From: Serripes groenlandicus
Taxonomy: Eukaryota; Mollusca; Bivalvia; Cardiida; Cardiidae
Direction: 5' to 3'
Length of the DNA stretch: 64,000 nt
Assembly (NCBI GenBank): GCA_031761405.1
Contig: JASEVX010000036.1
Coordinates: forward strand, 496,001 to 560,000
How positions within the stretch are numbered: the first letter of the stretch is position 1; each line of letters starts with the position of its first letter. The translations under genes were made by a program, and so were the position numbers. The notes beneath the pieces were generated by a model. The model saw only the letters and a list, made by a program, of their open reading frames with translations, had not been told where the DNA came from and did not search any database. Shown here piece by piece: positions 10,398-21,686 of the stretch.

Positions 10398-10790
10398 TTA
10401 ACCCTCTGCCTGGTTATCCCATTCCCATATACAGACGCATCTGAAGCAAGCAACTTTTGAATACATCGATTGTAGCAGAATAAGTAATTGCTCATTGCTC
10501 AGTATGGAGCTATTTCTCCTTTTTCAACCATTTATTCAACTCTATTCAATAATTACAATTGCATTTAACCCTTTCCCCCATGCATCAATTCTGCGGCAGA
10601 CGACTTTGAACATATTTTGTCAAATTTATAGAAAATCTCTATACATATGACTAAAAGTGGAAAAACATTGTGGCAAAAGGAGAAATTGCTTGTTTCGAGC
10701 AATTTCTTCTTTTGTCACTATGTTTTCAGAAAGCGTCTATATGAGGGAAAGGGTTAAATGTTTTCCATATTTTTGCCCAGACATTTTTTT
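10398..10790 (+). mobile_element. TTAA-MITE (B-like) carrying a nested A copy
   Basis: The left half runs to about 10564 (ATTCAATAATTACAATTGCA). The right half resumes after 10757 with ATGTTTTCCATATTTTTGCC. Closing the gap gives one TTAA in a B-like middle. Confidence 0.65.
10565..10757 (-). mobile_element. TTAA-MITE subfamily A nested in an older MITE
   Basis: Lacks the GTCTGCTGCAGAGGCG block near its right end but keeps both TTAA ends. Confidence 0.8.
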
Positions 10791-10794
10791 TCCA

Positions 10795-10945
10795 CAGATG
10801 CTTATTGAATACATCTGAAGCAAGCAACTTTAGAAAACATTGTGGCAAAAGAAGAATATTGCAGTAAGAGGAGAAATTGCTCACCTTGAGCAATTTGACT
10901 TATTCCCAAAATGTCTTCAAAAATTAACTTTGTAACAAAATTATG
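10795..10945. mobile_element. TTAA-MITE remnant
   Basis: GAAGCAAGCAACTTTAGAAAACATTGTGGC and the stem AAATTGCTCACCTTGAGCAATTT remain; ends lost. Confidence 0.5.
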
Positions 10946-11173
10946 CTTACAATTAGATCAAGATTTTACATATTTTACCTCCGATATGTTGAGAAAGCTG
11001 CGCCAACTGTAAACATGATAATTAAGTAAAAGGGTTAATGTGATTTCTTTTAATCTCTCATTAATGCATTGATCCTCGTTAATATAGGAAATGTTTACTG
11101 TCAGGTTTTTAAGAACATTGGAGATTTTTTTTAAGCTTTTGCATTTTAGCCTTGCATTTTAGCCTTTTTTTTT

Positions 11174-11675
11174 TTAAACCCTTTCACTTGTAAAGAGACT
11201 TTCTGATGCCTTGATCTGCAGCAGGCGACGTTTGCATAGAACATTGTGACAAAAGGAAAAATTGCCCAAAATGAGCAATTTCTCCTTAATTGGGGCGATC
11301 ACACTCACCCGAATGAGCTTTTCGTTTGTTTTCCGTATACGAAAGTGGTGTGATTTTTTATACGACCGTTTCTCAAAAACGGTACATATTATGGTATGGT
11401 CATGTCCCTCCGTCCGTTCGGGTTTTCCGCACTTTTTTCTTACATACTTTGAGCTGAATGGATATAACTTTCTGGCGCCTCTGCAGCAGACGGCTTTTTG
11501 AAAACATAGTGACAAAAGAAGAAATTGCTCAAAACAAGCAATTTCTCCTTTTGCCACAATGTTTTCCGCTCATAGTCATAGGTTATCCATTCAATTACAG
11601 AGATTTTCTATTTTTTGATAAAATATGTTTTAAAAGTCGTCTGCTGCAGAATTGTCATATGAGGGAAAGGGTTAA
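11174..11675 (+). mobile_element. TTAA-MITE A sequences split by a foreign segment
   Basis: A left end and half core (11174-11288), then a 175 bp insert, then an A copy lacking its outer left end (11470-11675). The two MITE parts overlap in content, so these are probably two copies. Confidence 0.65.
11290..11465 (+). mobile_element. Hairpin-element fragment
   Basis: CACACTCACCCGAATGAGC, ACCGTTTCTCAAAAACGGT (perfect small hairpin) and CCCTCCGTCCGTTCGG resemble the 5' parts of the hairpin elements. No CTTGTT end is seen. Confidence 0.4.
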
Positions 11676-11768
11676 AATGTGTCAAAATCTTGACATTGAC
11701 ATTGATAATTTTCAGCAATTTTCTTTTTTCAAACAAACAATGTCTATCTAGTACATGACGCTAAATTG

Positions 11769-12008
11769 TTTAACCCTTTCCCACATACAACAATTCTGCA
11801 GCAGACGACTTGAAAATGAAAACATATTTGCAAAACTGTGAAATATCTTGATAAATGAGAGTTTAATCATTAACTATAGAGTTTAAAACATTGTGGCTAT
11901 AAAAGGAGAAATTGGTCATCATGAGCAATTTCTCCTTTATCCACAATGTTTTCAAAAGTCTTCTACTGCAAATGCATCGGAACGCGTCTGCAAGTGGGAA
12001 AGGGCTAA
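11769..12008 (-). mobile_element. TTAA-MITE subfamily B, full length
   Basis: TTAACCCTTTCCCACATAC to GCAAGTGGGAAAGGGCTAA, with the right TTAA mutated. Confidence 0.85.
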
Positions 12009-12257
12009 CTCTTTGTGCTGTTACAGATAAAACATTTAATATTGTCAATCAGTCATCATTAGTCTAATGATCAGACTACAACAAAAAATAAAAAAATCGT
12101 CTACTTTTTCTAATGATCATCTAATTGTCATTATTATGTCTATTGAACTTCCGATAGATTATTCCTATCAATATTTAGATAACCTGGTCACATCAATGTT
12201 ATCTTGTTGCAGAGACTACAGTACAAATTGGCAGACAATAATGATTGATTGATTGAT

Positions 12258-12353
12258 TTGAGTTGAAAGTGGAAAACATTGTGACAAAAGGAGAAATTGC
12301 ACGTTCTGTGCAATTTCTTCTTTTGTCACTATGTTTTCAAAACGCCGTCTGCT
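12258..12353 (-). mobile_element. TTAA-MITE A fragment interrupted by the next copy
   Basis: A central hairpin of A type (GCACGTTCTGTGC) runs to CCGTCTGC and is cut by the TTAA of the next copy. An ATTGATTGATTG run lies directly upstream. Confidence 0.6.
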
Positions 12354-12584
12354 TTAACCCTTTCCCTCATACGACAATTCTGCAGCAGACGACTTTGAAC
12401 GTATTTTGTCAAAACATAGAAAATCTCCATAATTGAATGGTTTAACCTATGACAAAAAGTGGAAAACATTGTGTCAAAGGGAGAAATTGCACGTTCTGTG
12501 CAATTTCTTCTTTTGTCACTATGTTTTCAAAAAGCCGTCTGCTGCAGAGGCTTCAGAAAGCGTCTATATAAGGGAAAGGGTTAA
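12354..12584 (-). mobile_element. TTAA-MITE subfamily A, intact
   Basis: Nearly identical to 13990-14219; central stem GCACGTTCTGTGC. Confidence 0.9.
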
Positions 12585-12617
12585 ACGTTGCTTTCAGACT
12601 TTAAAAATGATAGTAAT

Positions 12618-12758
12618 GGCTGCCCTCCACGGCGCTCAGGGTTGCGGGGTTAGCATTACTTCTGACTGGCTTGTGTCAGGTAGTACTAAATGTAACAAAA
12701 TACCCAGGAAACGCCGTGATATAACTGAAACCCTGGTGAAACACCACACAATCAAATG
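12618..12758 (+). mobile_element. SINE, 5'-truncated
   Basis: CAGGTAGTACTAAATG, CCCAGGAAACGCCGTGATAT and an ACACAATCAAATG tail match the 3' core of the 1802 SINE. Confidence 0.55.
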
Positions 12759-12840
12759 ACACAGTTTTCCAGTAATATTATGGTGATCAGTTTACTTTAC
12801 AATGTGTGCTTTCTGACTGTCTTGCACCTAGGCGCTACCG

Positions 12841-13010
12841 TCCCACATATACCAATTGCTGGAAGACGAATAATATAATGGGCAATTTCTCCTTTTGCCG
12901 CAAGTTTTTCAAAAGTCTTCTGCTACAGAGAAAGTTGAAAACGTTGAGACAAAAAGAGTAATTATTGCTCATAATGAGCAATTTCTCCTTCTGCTGCAGA
13001 GGTGTAAATG
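12841..13010. mobile_element. TTAA-MITE remnants
   Basis: CCACATATACCAATTGCTG, two partial hairpin cores and GCTGCAGAGGTG; probably two decayed copies. Confidence 0.45.
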
Positions 13011-13085
13011 TCCAAACATCAATTTATCTACCGGTAATTGAAAATGGAAACAAAAAGCCAAATCATCTGATTCTTGAGACTGACT

Positions 13086-13320
13086 TTAACCCTTTCCCTC
13101 ATATAGACGCTTTCGCAGACGCCTCTGGAGCAGACGGCTTATTGAAAACATTGTGAAAAAAGAAGAAATTGCTCAAAACGCGCAATTTCTCCTTTTGCCA
13201 CAATGTTTTCCACTTTAATTATAGGTTATATATCCATTCAATTATAGAGATTTTCTATAATTTGACAGAATAAGTTCAAAGTCATCTGCTGCAGAATTGT
13301 TGTATGATGGAAAGGGTTAA
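13086..13320 (+). mobile_element. TTAA-MITE subfamily A, intact
   Basis: Complete ends. The stem pairs GCTC with a mutated GCGC. Confidence 0.88.
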
Positions 13321-13539
13321 ATATCAATTTGTCAGTTGTAGTCATGTTTCTTTTGATACATGACGTCCTGAAAAACTCTGTTTGATTGAGTTATGTACAT
13401 AACATTTTCTGTAATCTGATTTTCATGATCACTGTTATGGGTTTGTAATTCAATTTGTCTGTAGTTTTGCCTGGTATGGTATGGTACATTTGTCCAGATA
13501 TGGAGGGGTATTATAGGTCTTTTCCCCACAATATCTATC

Positions 13540-13770
13540 TTAACTCTTTCATACAACAAATCAGCAGCTGAAGACTGAAAACATCTAGGCAAATATGTGG
13601 TAAATCTCTATAAACGAATGTATAGTTACGGAAAAAAGTTGAAAACCTTGTGGCAAATGGAGAAATTGCTTGTCTTGAGCAATTTCTTTATTGTTACAAT
13701 CATCACAGTTTTCAAAAGTCTTCTGCTGCAGAAGTGTCAGAGAAACCGTCTTTATGTGGGAATGGGTGAA
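13540..13770 (-). mobile_element. TTAA-MITE subfamily B
   Basis: TTAACTCTTTCATACAAC to TATGTGGGAATGGGTGAA; stem GCTTGTCTTGAGC. Confidence 0.75.
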
Positions 13771-13784
13771 TTTCCAGTCAAATC

Positions 13785-13840
13785 CATTGAGACAATTCTT
13801 TTGAGTATCCACAGCATAGGGTTGGATGGTCATACAAGGA
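13785..13840 (+). repeat. Half copy of the 8254 inverted repeat
   Basis: ATTCTTTTGAGTATCCACAG and GGTCATACAAGGATTTT match the right arm and right flank of the repeat at 8254-8320. Confidence 0.55.
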
Positions 13841-13989
13841 TTTTATATTCATAATTATATTTTCTACATATTTGCCTATAGATTTGGTTTGCTTTAGATT
13901 TATTAATATTGCGTAAAATGAAGGTGTATAAAAATTGTTTTGTCACATTGGTTATATTTCTTTCTGTTCTTTTTCTCTTTTTCATATGT

Positions 13990-14219
13990 TTAACCCTTTC
14001 CCTCATACGGCAATTCTGCAGCAGACGACTTTGAATGTATTTTTTCATAACATAGAAAATCTCCATAATTGAATGGATAACCTATGACAAAAAGTGGAAA
14101 ACATTGTGGCAAAAGGAGAAATTGCACGTTTTGTGCAATTTCTTCTTTTGTCACTATGTTTTCAAAAAGCCGTCTGCTGCAGAGGCGTCAGAAAGCGTCT
14201 ATATGAGGGAAAGGGTTAA
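13990..14219 (-). mobile_element. TTAA-MITE subfamily A, intact
   Basis: All landmarks are present, including CATAATTGAATGGATAACC. Confidence 0.9.
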
Positions 14220-14234
14220 TACTTTTAGATAATA

Positions 14235-14355
14235 ACTCCCCCTTTCCCACATACAGATGCTGTCTCAGACAACTGCAGCAAACAATTTTAGATAATTACA
14301 TTGTGGTACAAGGGGACATTGCTCATCATGAGCATTTCCTTTTTGTCAACCATTG
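14235..14355 (+). mobile_element. TTAA-MITE remnant, left half
   Basis: CCTTTCCCACATACAGATGC and a hairpin with ATTGCTCATCATGAGCATTT; the right half is lost. Confidence 0.6.
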
Positions 14356-14475
14356 GAAAGAAGATTGGAGAGCCTATGCAGCCTTCCTTGCTACCAACTG
14401 GAATATCGCAGTCCAACTAACTCAATCACAAACCTAAATAAATTGGTTTAAACAGGAAATCATAAAAAGCATCCT

Positions 14476-14706
14476 TTAACCATTTCCCACATACAAATAA
14501 ATTGCAGCACTGACGACTTTGAAAACATTTGAGCAAGGTTATGTTATAGCTTTATAAGGGAAAGTTGAATTATTAAAAGGAGTTGAAAACATTGTGGCAA
14601 AGGGAGAAATTGCTTGTACAGAGCAACTTCTTCTTTTGTCACAATGTTTTCAAAAATTGTCTGTTGCAGAGGCACCAGAATGCATCTGTATGTGGAAAAG
14701 GGTTAA
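14476..14706 (-). mobile_element. TTAA-MITE subfamily B, full length
   Basis: TTAACCATTTCCCACATAC to TATGTGGAAAAGGGTTAA. Confidence 0.82.
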
Positions 14707-14864
14707 CTCAATAAAGGCAGCTTTTTATGATTCTGTGTTGCCACTTTATTTCAGTTTGGCGTCTTTCTATTCTTTTTAATTGGAATAAAAGCTTTCAATG
14801 TCTTTTAAATTGAACCACGCTATGTTTTCTTGATTCTTTGCTTACCTTCGACTTTTGATACCTT

Positions 14865-15000
14865 ACCCAGACTGTAGCAGACTTTTGAAAATATTGTGAG
14901 AAAAGTAAAAACTTATAATTACAAGCTCAATTCATTATGAACTCCTTTCGTATCATCCACAATGTTTTTATCTGCTTCAGAGGCTGCTTCTGCAAATATT
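14865..15000 (+). mobile_element. TTAA-MITE remnant
   Basis: GTAGCAGACTTTTGAAAATATTGTG and CCACAATGTTTTTATCTGC remain. Confidence 0.4.
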
Positions 15001-15277
15001 GCTAATAGTGACAACAAAGTTAGCAATAAATAGTTCAAAACTTAATAGTTTTTGCAGTAAATGTTGAAAACAGACAATTAAAGTCAATGAAAATGTACAA
15101 AATTTGACTTACTGCGGGTATGTAAGCCAGTTATCAATATTTAGATATTTATTGTACTGGAAAGTGAAATTATTACTCTAATTTTATCTCGGAAGTATGA
15201 TTCATATATTTCAAGACAACTTTTTAACAGTTTTAAAACACGACTTTATGCTGTCTATAATCTGGAGTTTAGCACCT

Positions 15278-15506
15278 TTAACCCTTTCCCTCATATAGAC
15301 GCTTTCTGACGCCTCTGCAGCAGACAGCTTTTGAAAACATAGTGACAAATGAAGAAATTGCTGAAAACTAGCAATTTCTTTTTTTGCCACAATGTTTTCC
15401 ACTTTTGGTCATAGGTAATCCGTTCAATTAAAGAGATTTTTTAGTTTTTGACACAATATGTTTAAAGTCGTCTGCTGCAGAATTGTCATATGAGGGAAAG
15501 GGTTAA
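15278..15506 (+). mobile_element. TTAA-MITE subfamily A, intact
   Basis: Both TTAA ends are intact. The stem has decayed to GCTGAAAACTAGC. Confidence 0.88.
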
Positions 15507-15819
15507 GAAGCCTTCAAATATCAGAGTAAGAGGGAGAGGAGAAAAAAAATGTATTTATAGACACCTCGTTGCGTTCTACTGGCCAGACAGCGAAACTATC
15601 ACAAACGTCAAGCAAACAATATAAACGAGTAATCCGAGTTCCATCTTCCTGTAATAGAGTTGTTCAGGCTTCGCTGGGTCGAATCTCTAATTGAATGGTT
15701 TTGTATGAAATATTATAAACCCCACATTGTCTCCGGAGGATTGATAGAGTTGTCAGGCCATTATTGAACTGCTTTTACGACTGCTACGCCAGACATTATT
15801 ATGTACTATAGAATCATGT
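15507..15819. other. No recognisable feature
   Basis: Unique-looking sequence of ordinary composition; the longest frames are trivial. Confidence 0.4.
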
Positions 15820-16803
15820 TGGACATGTCTGAATCATTAAATGGCATATTGACTGGTTATACAGTGTTTCTATGTTTATTTTTATGTTGGACATGTCTTA
15901 CTCATTTGTAATATTTGATGTTGGATATGTCTGAATCATTTAAAGGCATATTGACTGGTTATAAGATTTTCTATTCTATGTAATATTTGATGTTGGATAT
16001 GTCTGTATCATTTAAATGCATATTGACTGGTTATAAGGTTTTTGGCCGGATTGCTCTAGCAATTCCGGTCTATAGATTTGCGATGTCCCTCCGTCTGTCT
16101 GTCTGTCTGTCAACATTTTGGTTAAAGTTTCAGGTTGAGGCAAAATCTCAGCACTGGAAAGGGTTACAAACTTGAAACTTTGCCTGAAGGTAACCAGTAA
16201 CAAGTTCTATTGATTTCTATGGTTACTTTGACCTTGACCTTGGTTTGTTGATTTTCAAGGTCAAATTGCCGACAATCCGGCCTTACCCCGGTTTCAAATG
16301 TCTTTTCTATTTAATATTTGATGTTGACTCAGGTTAAAAAAAAATGAATTCTATTTAATATTTGATGTTTGACATGCTTGAATCATTTAAAGGCATATTG
16401 ACTGGTTATAAGATTTCTATTCTATTTAATATTTGATGTTTGACATGCTCGAATCATTTAAAGGCATATTGGCTGGTTATAAGATTTTCTATTCTATTTA
16501 ATATTTGATGTTTGACATGCTTGAATCATTTAAAGGCATATTGACTGGTTATAGGATTTTCTTTTCTATTTGATATTTGATATTGTGATATCTCTATATC
16601 ATTTAAATACATATTGACGGGTTATTAGATTTTCTATTCTATGTAATATTTGATGTTGGACATGTCTGTATCATTTAAAGGCATATTGACTGGTTATAAG
16701 ATTTTCTATTCTATGTAATATTTGATGACAGATATATATGTCTGTATCATTTCAAGGCATATTGAATGTTTATAAGATTTTCTATTCAATGTAATATTTG
16801 ATG
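15820..16803 (+). repeat. Minisatellite of ~71 bp units
   Basis: About nine units carry ATCATTTAAAGGCATATTGA and TTCTATTTAATATTTGATG. Successive GGCATATTG starts at 16392, 16463 and 16535 give a 71-72 bp period. A hairpin element interrupts the array at 16041-16304. Confidence 0.85.
16041..16304 (+). mobile_element. Hairpin element (GGCCGGATTGC family) inside the minisatellite
   Basis: The 5' hairpin GGATTGCTCTAGCAATTCC is followed by (GTCT)n. The 3' part has CCGACAATCCGGCCTTACC, whose CCGGCC complements the 5' GGCCGG. Sister copies at 25728 and 30347 end in CTTGTT; here the tip is altered. Confidence 0.75.
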
Positions 16804-16815
16804 TTGAAGTAATGC

Positions 16816-17088
16816 AGGCCGAAACCCGGTATCGACGCGCGTTAATTGTCAATCCACGGGTTGTGAGTTCAAACCCAAGCTCAGCCAACATTCTTTCTGA
16901 CCTTTGACAAAAGTCACTGTGACAAGCATCATTCGTATGTGGATAAGCAGCCAGTTGCTTGGAGAGTCATAATGTTGTGTGGGGTACTGGTGAGAGAAAA
17001 CCAGGAAACATATGAGTAGGTGAACTTGACGCCGTGATATGACTGAAAAATTGTTGAAAATGGTGTTAAACCCCAATCAATCAATCAA
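16816..17088 (+). mobile_element. tRNA-derived SINE with exact target duplication
   Basis: TTGAAGTAATGC flanks it at 16804-16815 and 17089-17100. Box B is GGTTGTGAGTTCAAACCC; the core is GCCGTGATATGACTGAAAAA; the tail is (AATC)n. Same family as 3898-4188. Confidence 0.88.
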
Positions 17089-17205
17089 TTGAAGTAATGC
17101 TGCCATATTTTTGGTCACAAACCCATTATTTCAGTACTTTGATTTGAGATCAAGATCTAAACATCATTATGTTGAGTTATTATTGGCTTTATTGAATCTA
17201 TTATG

Positions 17206-17431
17206 GTAGCCCTTTCCCACATACAGACACTTTCTGATGCCTCTTCAGCCAACAACTTTTGCAAAACATTGTAAAAAAAGTTGTATGCTGCCACAATGTT
17301 TTCAACCCAACTGACAATATTAATACTTTCATTTTTGGAGATTTTCCATATTTTTGGGGAGATGTTTTAAATGATGTCATCTGCAGGTTTGTCGTATCTG
17401 TCGTTTTTCGTATGTGGAAAAGGGTTTTTGT
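17206..17431 (+). mobile_element. TTAA-MITE subfamily B, shortened core
   Basis: CCCTTTCCCACATACAGAC to GTATGTGGAAAAGGGTTTTT; the central hairpin is partly deleted and the left TTAA lost. Confidence 0.7.
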
Positions 17432-18496
17432 TTGCTTTTTTTCTTGTCTGGAAAAATCGAGTAGTTTTAAATCCGGAATTGTCTGAATACAATTTGAAAC
17501 CCTTACCTCGAAACATCAGACTTAAATTTTCTGTTTCTACAGGCTGCAGCTGTATGTTGAATCATCGAAGGATCGAAAAGGAGAAATGGTTCATGATGAA
17601 CAATATTTTGTTTTCACTCAATATTTTTGTAATCTCTTCAAACAATATTCATCTATTATTATATAATATTTCTTCCTTATATTTTGAGATTCTTTTTTTT
17701 TGGGATGATGCTAATTATAGCAAAATATGTCAAGTTATGGATAGCCTCATTTTTGTAGCGATTGGGTTGACAATCGCCACTGTTACGAATGCTAACAGAA
17801 ACATCAACAACAAAATGATTTACATAGTCAGTTTTGAACAGCCCGTTGACTTGTTATGCAATACTGCAAATCTACATCCGTTAAACCGCCAAATATATAG
17901 TTCCATCAGTGATGCAGAGACGATTAATAATAATCATGTCAGTGCTACTTTGGTACCGGATTGATACTTAGATTTGAGATTTATCGAGATAATATCTACA
18001 TAGAGTTAAAATATGTAAATATTATCTTTCTTCATGTTTGGGCAGATAATAAATATCATTGCGCGTCCCATCTGCCATCCAAAGTACTCTCAAAACACCT
18101 CGCCAAAATGGAAATTCCAAAAGGTTCTATAAATAGGTCGCGAGACTGGTTATAGATTGTTCTTAAATCTCAATATTAGAAACACTTTATTTTGTAGTTG
18201 TTGCAATATATGAAAGCGTCTAGATGATAAGACTGGTTTACAAAAGTTTAAAGGACACGATGTCATGCAATGTACAAGTTAGACACGTCTGTACGTTCTA
18301 GCGTCAATTAGCAATCAATGCTGAAAGTGTAGCCGAATTGAGTTGGAGATCGTATTATGCCTATACATATTGAAAATCGCAAGGCCTACACAGAGATACT
18401 GCTTGTTACTTTGCAGGATTTTCTACACGATCACCAGTACTGTGCCATCGGCCCTTTGATTAAGATTTTTTCCCAATTGTTTTTAACCTTAATTTC
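17432..18496. other. No recognisable feature
   Basis: AT-rich. A 197-codon open frame (17371-17964) crosses into it from the MITE but has low-complexity, hydrophobic content, no family resemblance and no splice context, so I do not call it a gene. Confidence 0.5.
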
Positions 18497-18556
18497 CACA
18501 TGGGGAAGCATTTTGACACATCTACAGCAGACAATTTTGATACAAAAATTGTATTG
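18497..18556 (+). mobile_element. TTAA-MITE remnant
   Basis: CACATGGGGAAGCATTTTGAC and CATCTACAGCAGACAATTTTG are a decayed left arm. Confidence 0.4.
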
Positions 18557-18574
18557 ACTAGATGATGTGATAGT

Positions 18575-18885
18575 TTTAGCATCCAACCATGAGCCAGGAA
18601 CCAGAGTTTGATTCTGGGTCAATTCATATCAAAGAATTGATAAAAGATAGTGTAAAACTGAAACTACCGGTCTATATGAACTGTACTTGAAGCATTCTTC
18701 TTCACCAATGAGCTCACTCACTGTCTATGTGGAGCCAGTTGCTTGGAAAGTCACTGTAAAGTGTGTGGAGTAGTGGTATGAGAAAGCCAGGAAGCACATA
18801 AGCAGGTGAACAAACACTCTTATAAGACTGACAAATTTGTTGAAAACAGTGTTAAACCTCAATCAATCAATCTATCAATTGAAGC
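18575..18885 (+). mobile_element. SINE, diverged
   Basis: Box-B-like AGAGTTTGATTCTGGG, core GGAGCCAGTTGCTTGGAAAG, GAGAAAGCCAGGAAGCACAT and an (AATC)n tail. No convincing target duplication. Confidence 0.65.
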
Positions 18886-19183
18886 TCTATTGAATTTCTT
18901 TTCTGAATCAAATCATCTAATTTTACTGCAGCCATGGATTGCATTATATAATGACATCTGTATGTGATAAAATTTAGTTTGCAATATGACTGTTATCACA
19001 TGAAAAATGAAACTGCGGTGGACTTTGTAAACAGCTAAGATCATTCACAGCCTCATATCAGGATCTTCCATGTTCACCGTCTTGGTGTCCTACATTGTTT
19101 GCATCTTTGGAGATTCCGGATAGATGGTCATGACCACAACTGACTGTACAGTGTGCAATTTGATTGTATTTACTTACCATCAG
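18886..19183. other. No recognisable feature
   Basis: Unique-looking sequence with no gene signal. Confidence 0.35.
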
Positions 19184-19390
19184 TTTAAACACTCTCCCTC
19201 AATTTAACAGACGTATTTTGATGTCTCTGCAGCAGACGACATTTGAAAACATTGTTGATTATGAGCAATTTCACTTTTTTGCCACAATGTTTTTAATTAA
19301 ATTAAAGAATTATCATTTCATTTAAAGAGAATTGCCATATTTTGGCCTTGTTATTTTCGTCTGCTGCAGATTTGTTGTATGTGGGAATTT
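19184..19390 (+). mobile_element. TTAA-MITE subfamily B
   Basis: TTAAACACTCTCCCTC at the left, CTGCAGCAGACGACATTTG, a halved core, and GTCTGCTGCAGATTTGTTG at the right; the right TTAA is lost. Confidence 0.65.
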
Positions 19391-19870
19391 CAAAGCTCTG
19401 TTTTCGTGTGCTGTGGCCTATATGATGAATTTGCCACCGAAATGCTCTGAATGAATTGACTGGTTGACATGGCAGTTGATCCAGATCATTCAGACTGGTT
19501 TATGATCAGTGTAGAAGCGTTCATTCTGTACGAAACTCTCCTCTGGGGAAATCAAGAATGGTCTTGAAATGATTTCCTGTTTTGGACATTTTTACAGTTA
19601 CATATGAGGTCTGAGTTCTTTTTAAACATGAATATCCCTTCTGTCATAGTAAAGATGTTTTATGACTTTGCCAGAAACATGCAACATAGCAACAAAAAAG
19701 CAAGTTAGTCTGCAGTTTACTTGTCAAGTTCGTTGTGATAAGTCCTCACTGACAAAAATTCCTTCAGACTGGCACATTTCCATGCAATAATTGGTTGACC
19801 AAAGAAGGAAATAAATGAAAAATGAGCTTTCGGACTGACAGGTTTCAAAAGATTTTGTGAAGACAGCAGC
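19391..19870. other. No recognisable feature
   Basis: Unique-looking sequence; no frame or repeat recognised. Confidence 0.4.
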
Positions 19871-19876
19871 AAAGCT

Positions 19877-20108
19877 TTTTAACCATTTCCTGACATACAA
19901 GAGGCCCACTGAGGAAGGACTGGATTTACCCAACTACGTTGCCTCTTTTAGTAAAGTCTTAATTTTTTATACCATAAACTTATGCAACAGATGACTTTGA
20001 TAACACCTGGACAAAAACTTGACAAATGTTTGTAATCAAGAGTGTTATTATTGAATAAAGTTGAAACATAATGTGACAATAGTTGTCTGCTGGGAAATTA
20101 AGGGTTAA
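19877..20108 (-). mobile_element. TTAA-MITE remnant with a foreign insert
   Basis: TTAACCATTTCCTGACATAC, then about 75 bp starting CAAGAGGCCCACTGAGG, then GCAACAGATGACTTTG to AAGGGTTAA. The insert start resembles the reverse complement of the GGGCCTCTTGTT end of a hairpin element, the only hint of a reverse-oriented copy. Confidence 0.5.
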
Positions 20109-20202
20109 ACATGAATATCCAATCTGATATGTGTTATGAATCTGCCAAAAGTTTCATGGCACAAATGCCTTCTGCAAAGATTTCAAGTGTCCTTGTCAAG
20201 AT

Positions 20203-20395
20203 TGTAAACCCTTACCTGACATGCAATAAACTTGCAGCAGTCGACAACATTGACAAATATGGAAACTACATATAAGGGAAAGTTTAATTATTGAAAAGAG
20301 TTGAAAACATGATGAGCGTTTTCTCCTTTTGCAACATTGTTTTCGGTCGTCTACTGCAGATGCCTCTAAATTTATTTAGAAGTGGGAAAGGGTAA
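20203..20395 (-). mobile_element. TTAA-MITE, shortened
   Basis: TAAACCCTTACCTGACATG to AAGTGGGAAAGGGTAA, with half of the central hairpin missing. Confidence 0.65.
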
Positions 20396-20423
20396 TGCCC
20401 TGCTACATGCCTACCAAAATGAG

Positions 20424-20606
20424 CAATGCAGCGGACGGCTTTTTGAAAACTTAGTGACAAAAGAAGAAATTGCTCAAAACGAGCAATTTCTCCTTTTGCC
20501 ACAATGTTTTTCACTTTGAGTCATTATAAGGTTATCCATTCAATTATAGAGATTTTCTATTTTTTGACAAAATATGTTCAAAGCCATCTGCTGCAGAAAG
20601 GGTTAA
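20424..20606 (+). mobile_element. TTAA-MITE subfamily A, 5'-truncated
   Basis: Begins inside the arm (GCAGCGGACGGCTTTTTG). The right end lost GAATTGTCGTATGAGG but keeps AAAGGGTTAA. Confidence 0.8.
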
Positions 20607-20884
20607 AGTCCTTTCATTCTTGTTTACAATTGTTATCTGCTGCTACATGCATATCAACATTGTATTTCTTGGAAAACAGAAAAAGAGAGATCAAATTGGT
20701 GTAAACACTGTTATTGCTGCAGACATGAATATTGATTTTGACACGATTATACTGCTGAAGCTGCACGCTTCAACGACAGCATAGTAGAATGTAATTGGGG
20801 CGCCAATTTACAAGGCAAATATGTAAACACCTTTTCCGTGTTCTTTGATTATGAAGTTACAACACAAACATGTTTTGGTAAACA

Positions 20885-21180
20885 TTAAACCCTTCCCCAC
20901 ATGCAACACAGTGACTTTGAAAACATCTAGGTCAAAATATAAATAAATTATAATTGAATAGAGTTTTAAATTTTGAGGAAAAATCATTGCTCATCAGTTT
21001 GATCATTATTAGCATTTTTATTCCTATGTCAGAAGTTTGTCTTCTGCAGTTGCATCAAAATGCATCACGGTTTACCCTTTACTTGATGCAGATGCCTTTT
21101 GACACCAAAGCAGCAGACAACATTTGATGATACTGAGAATAGGAATAAATAATGGCTCATAGTGTAGTTTCTCCTCTAGC
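20885..21180 (-). mobile_element. Two adjacent decayed TTAA-MITEs
   Basis: A left end TTAAACCCTTCCCCACATGC with a worn core to GGTTTAC, then TTTACCCTTTACTTGATGC with CAGCAGACAACATTTG. Confidence 0.5.
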
Positions 21181-21319
21181 TATTCTACCCGCCTCAGCGT
21201 TGGCATCGGCTTTGGCGTTAGTGTCACTGTAAGTACTGGGTTGTTAACAATGGGGTCATGTATAGGTAAACTGTTGCCGTGATATAACAGTTGTACATGT
21301 AATAATGTTGGAAAACAGC

Positions 21320-21549
21320 TTAACCCTTTCCCTCATATAGACGCTTTCTGACGCCTCTGCAGCAGACAGCTTTTTGAAAAGTTAGTGACAAAAGAAGAAA
21401 TTGCTCAAAACGAGCAATTTATCCTTTTGCCACAATGTTTTCCACTTTTAGTCATTATAGGTTAACCATTCAATTATAGAGATTTTATATTTTTTGACAA
21501 AGTATGTTCAAAGTCGTCTGCAAAATTGTCGTATGTGGGAAAGAGTTAA
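21320..21549 (+). mobile_element. TTAA-MITE subfamily A, intact
   Basis: Stem GCTCAAAACGAGC. GTCTGCTGCAG is shortened to GTCTGC near the right end. Confidence 0.9.
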
Positions 21550-21686
21550 ATATTTCCTGGTCAAAAAAGTCACGAATGTCAGTTTTTGCGTGACCTGTCT
21601 CATATTGCACATAAGATGAGGTCATCAGTTAGTTGACAATTTGATGGTGAATAAATTTCGCCTCTGTCAGGTCCCTGTCTGGGGAT

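Noticed and set aside
17371..17964. 197-codon open frame on the + strand
   Set aside because: It starts inside a MITE, is rich in Ile/Asn/Leu from AT-rich DNA, matches no family I know and has no splice signals. Chance openness is the best explanation.
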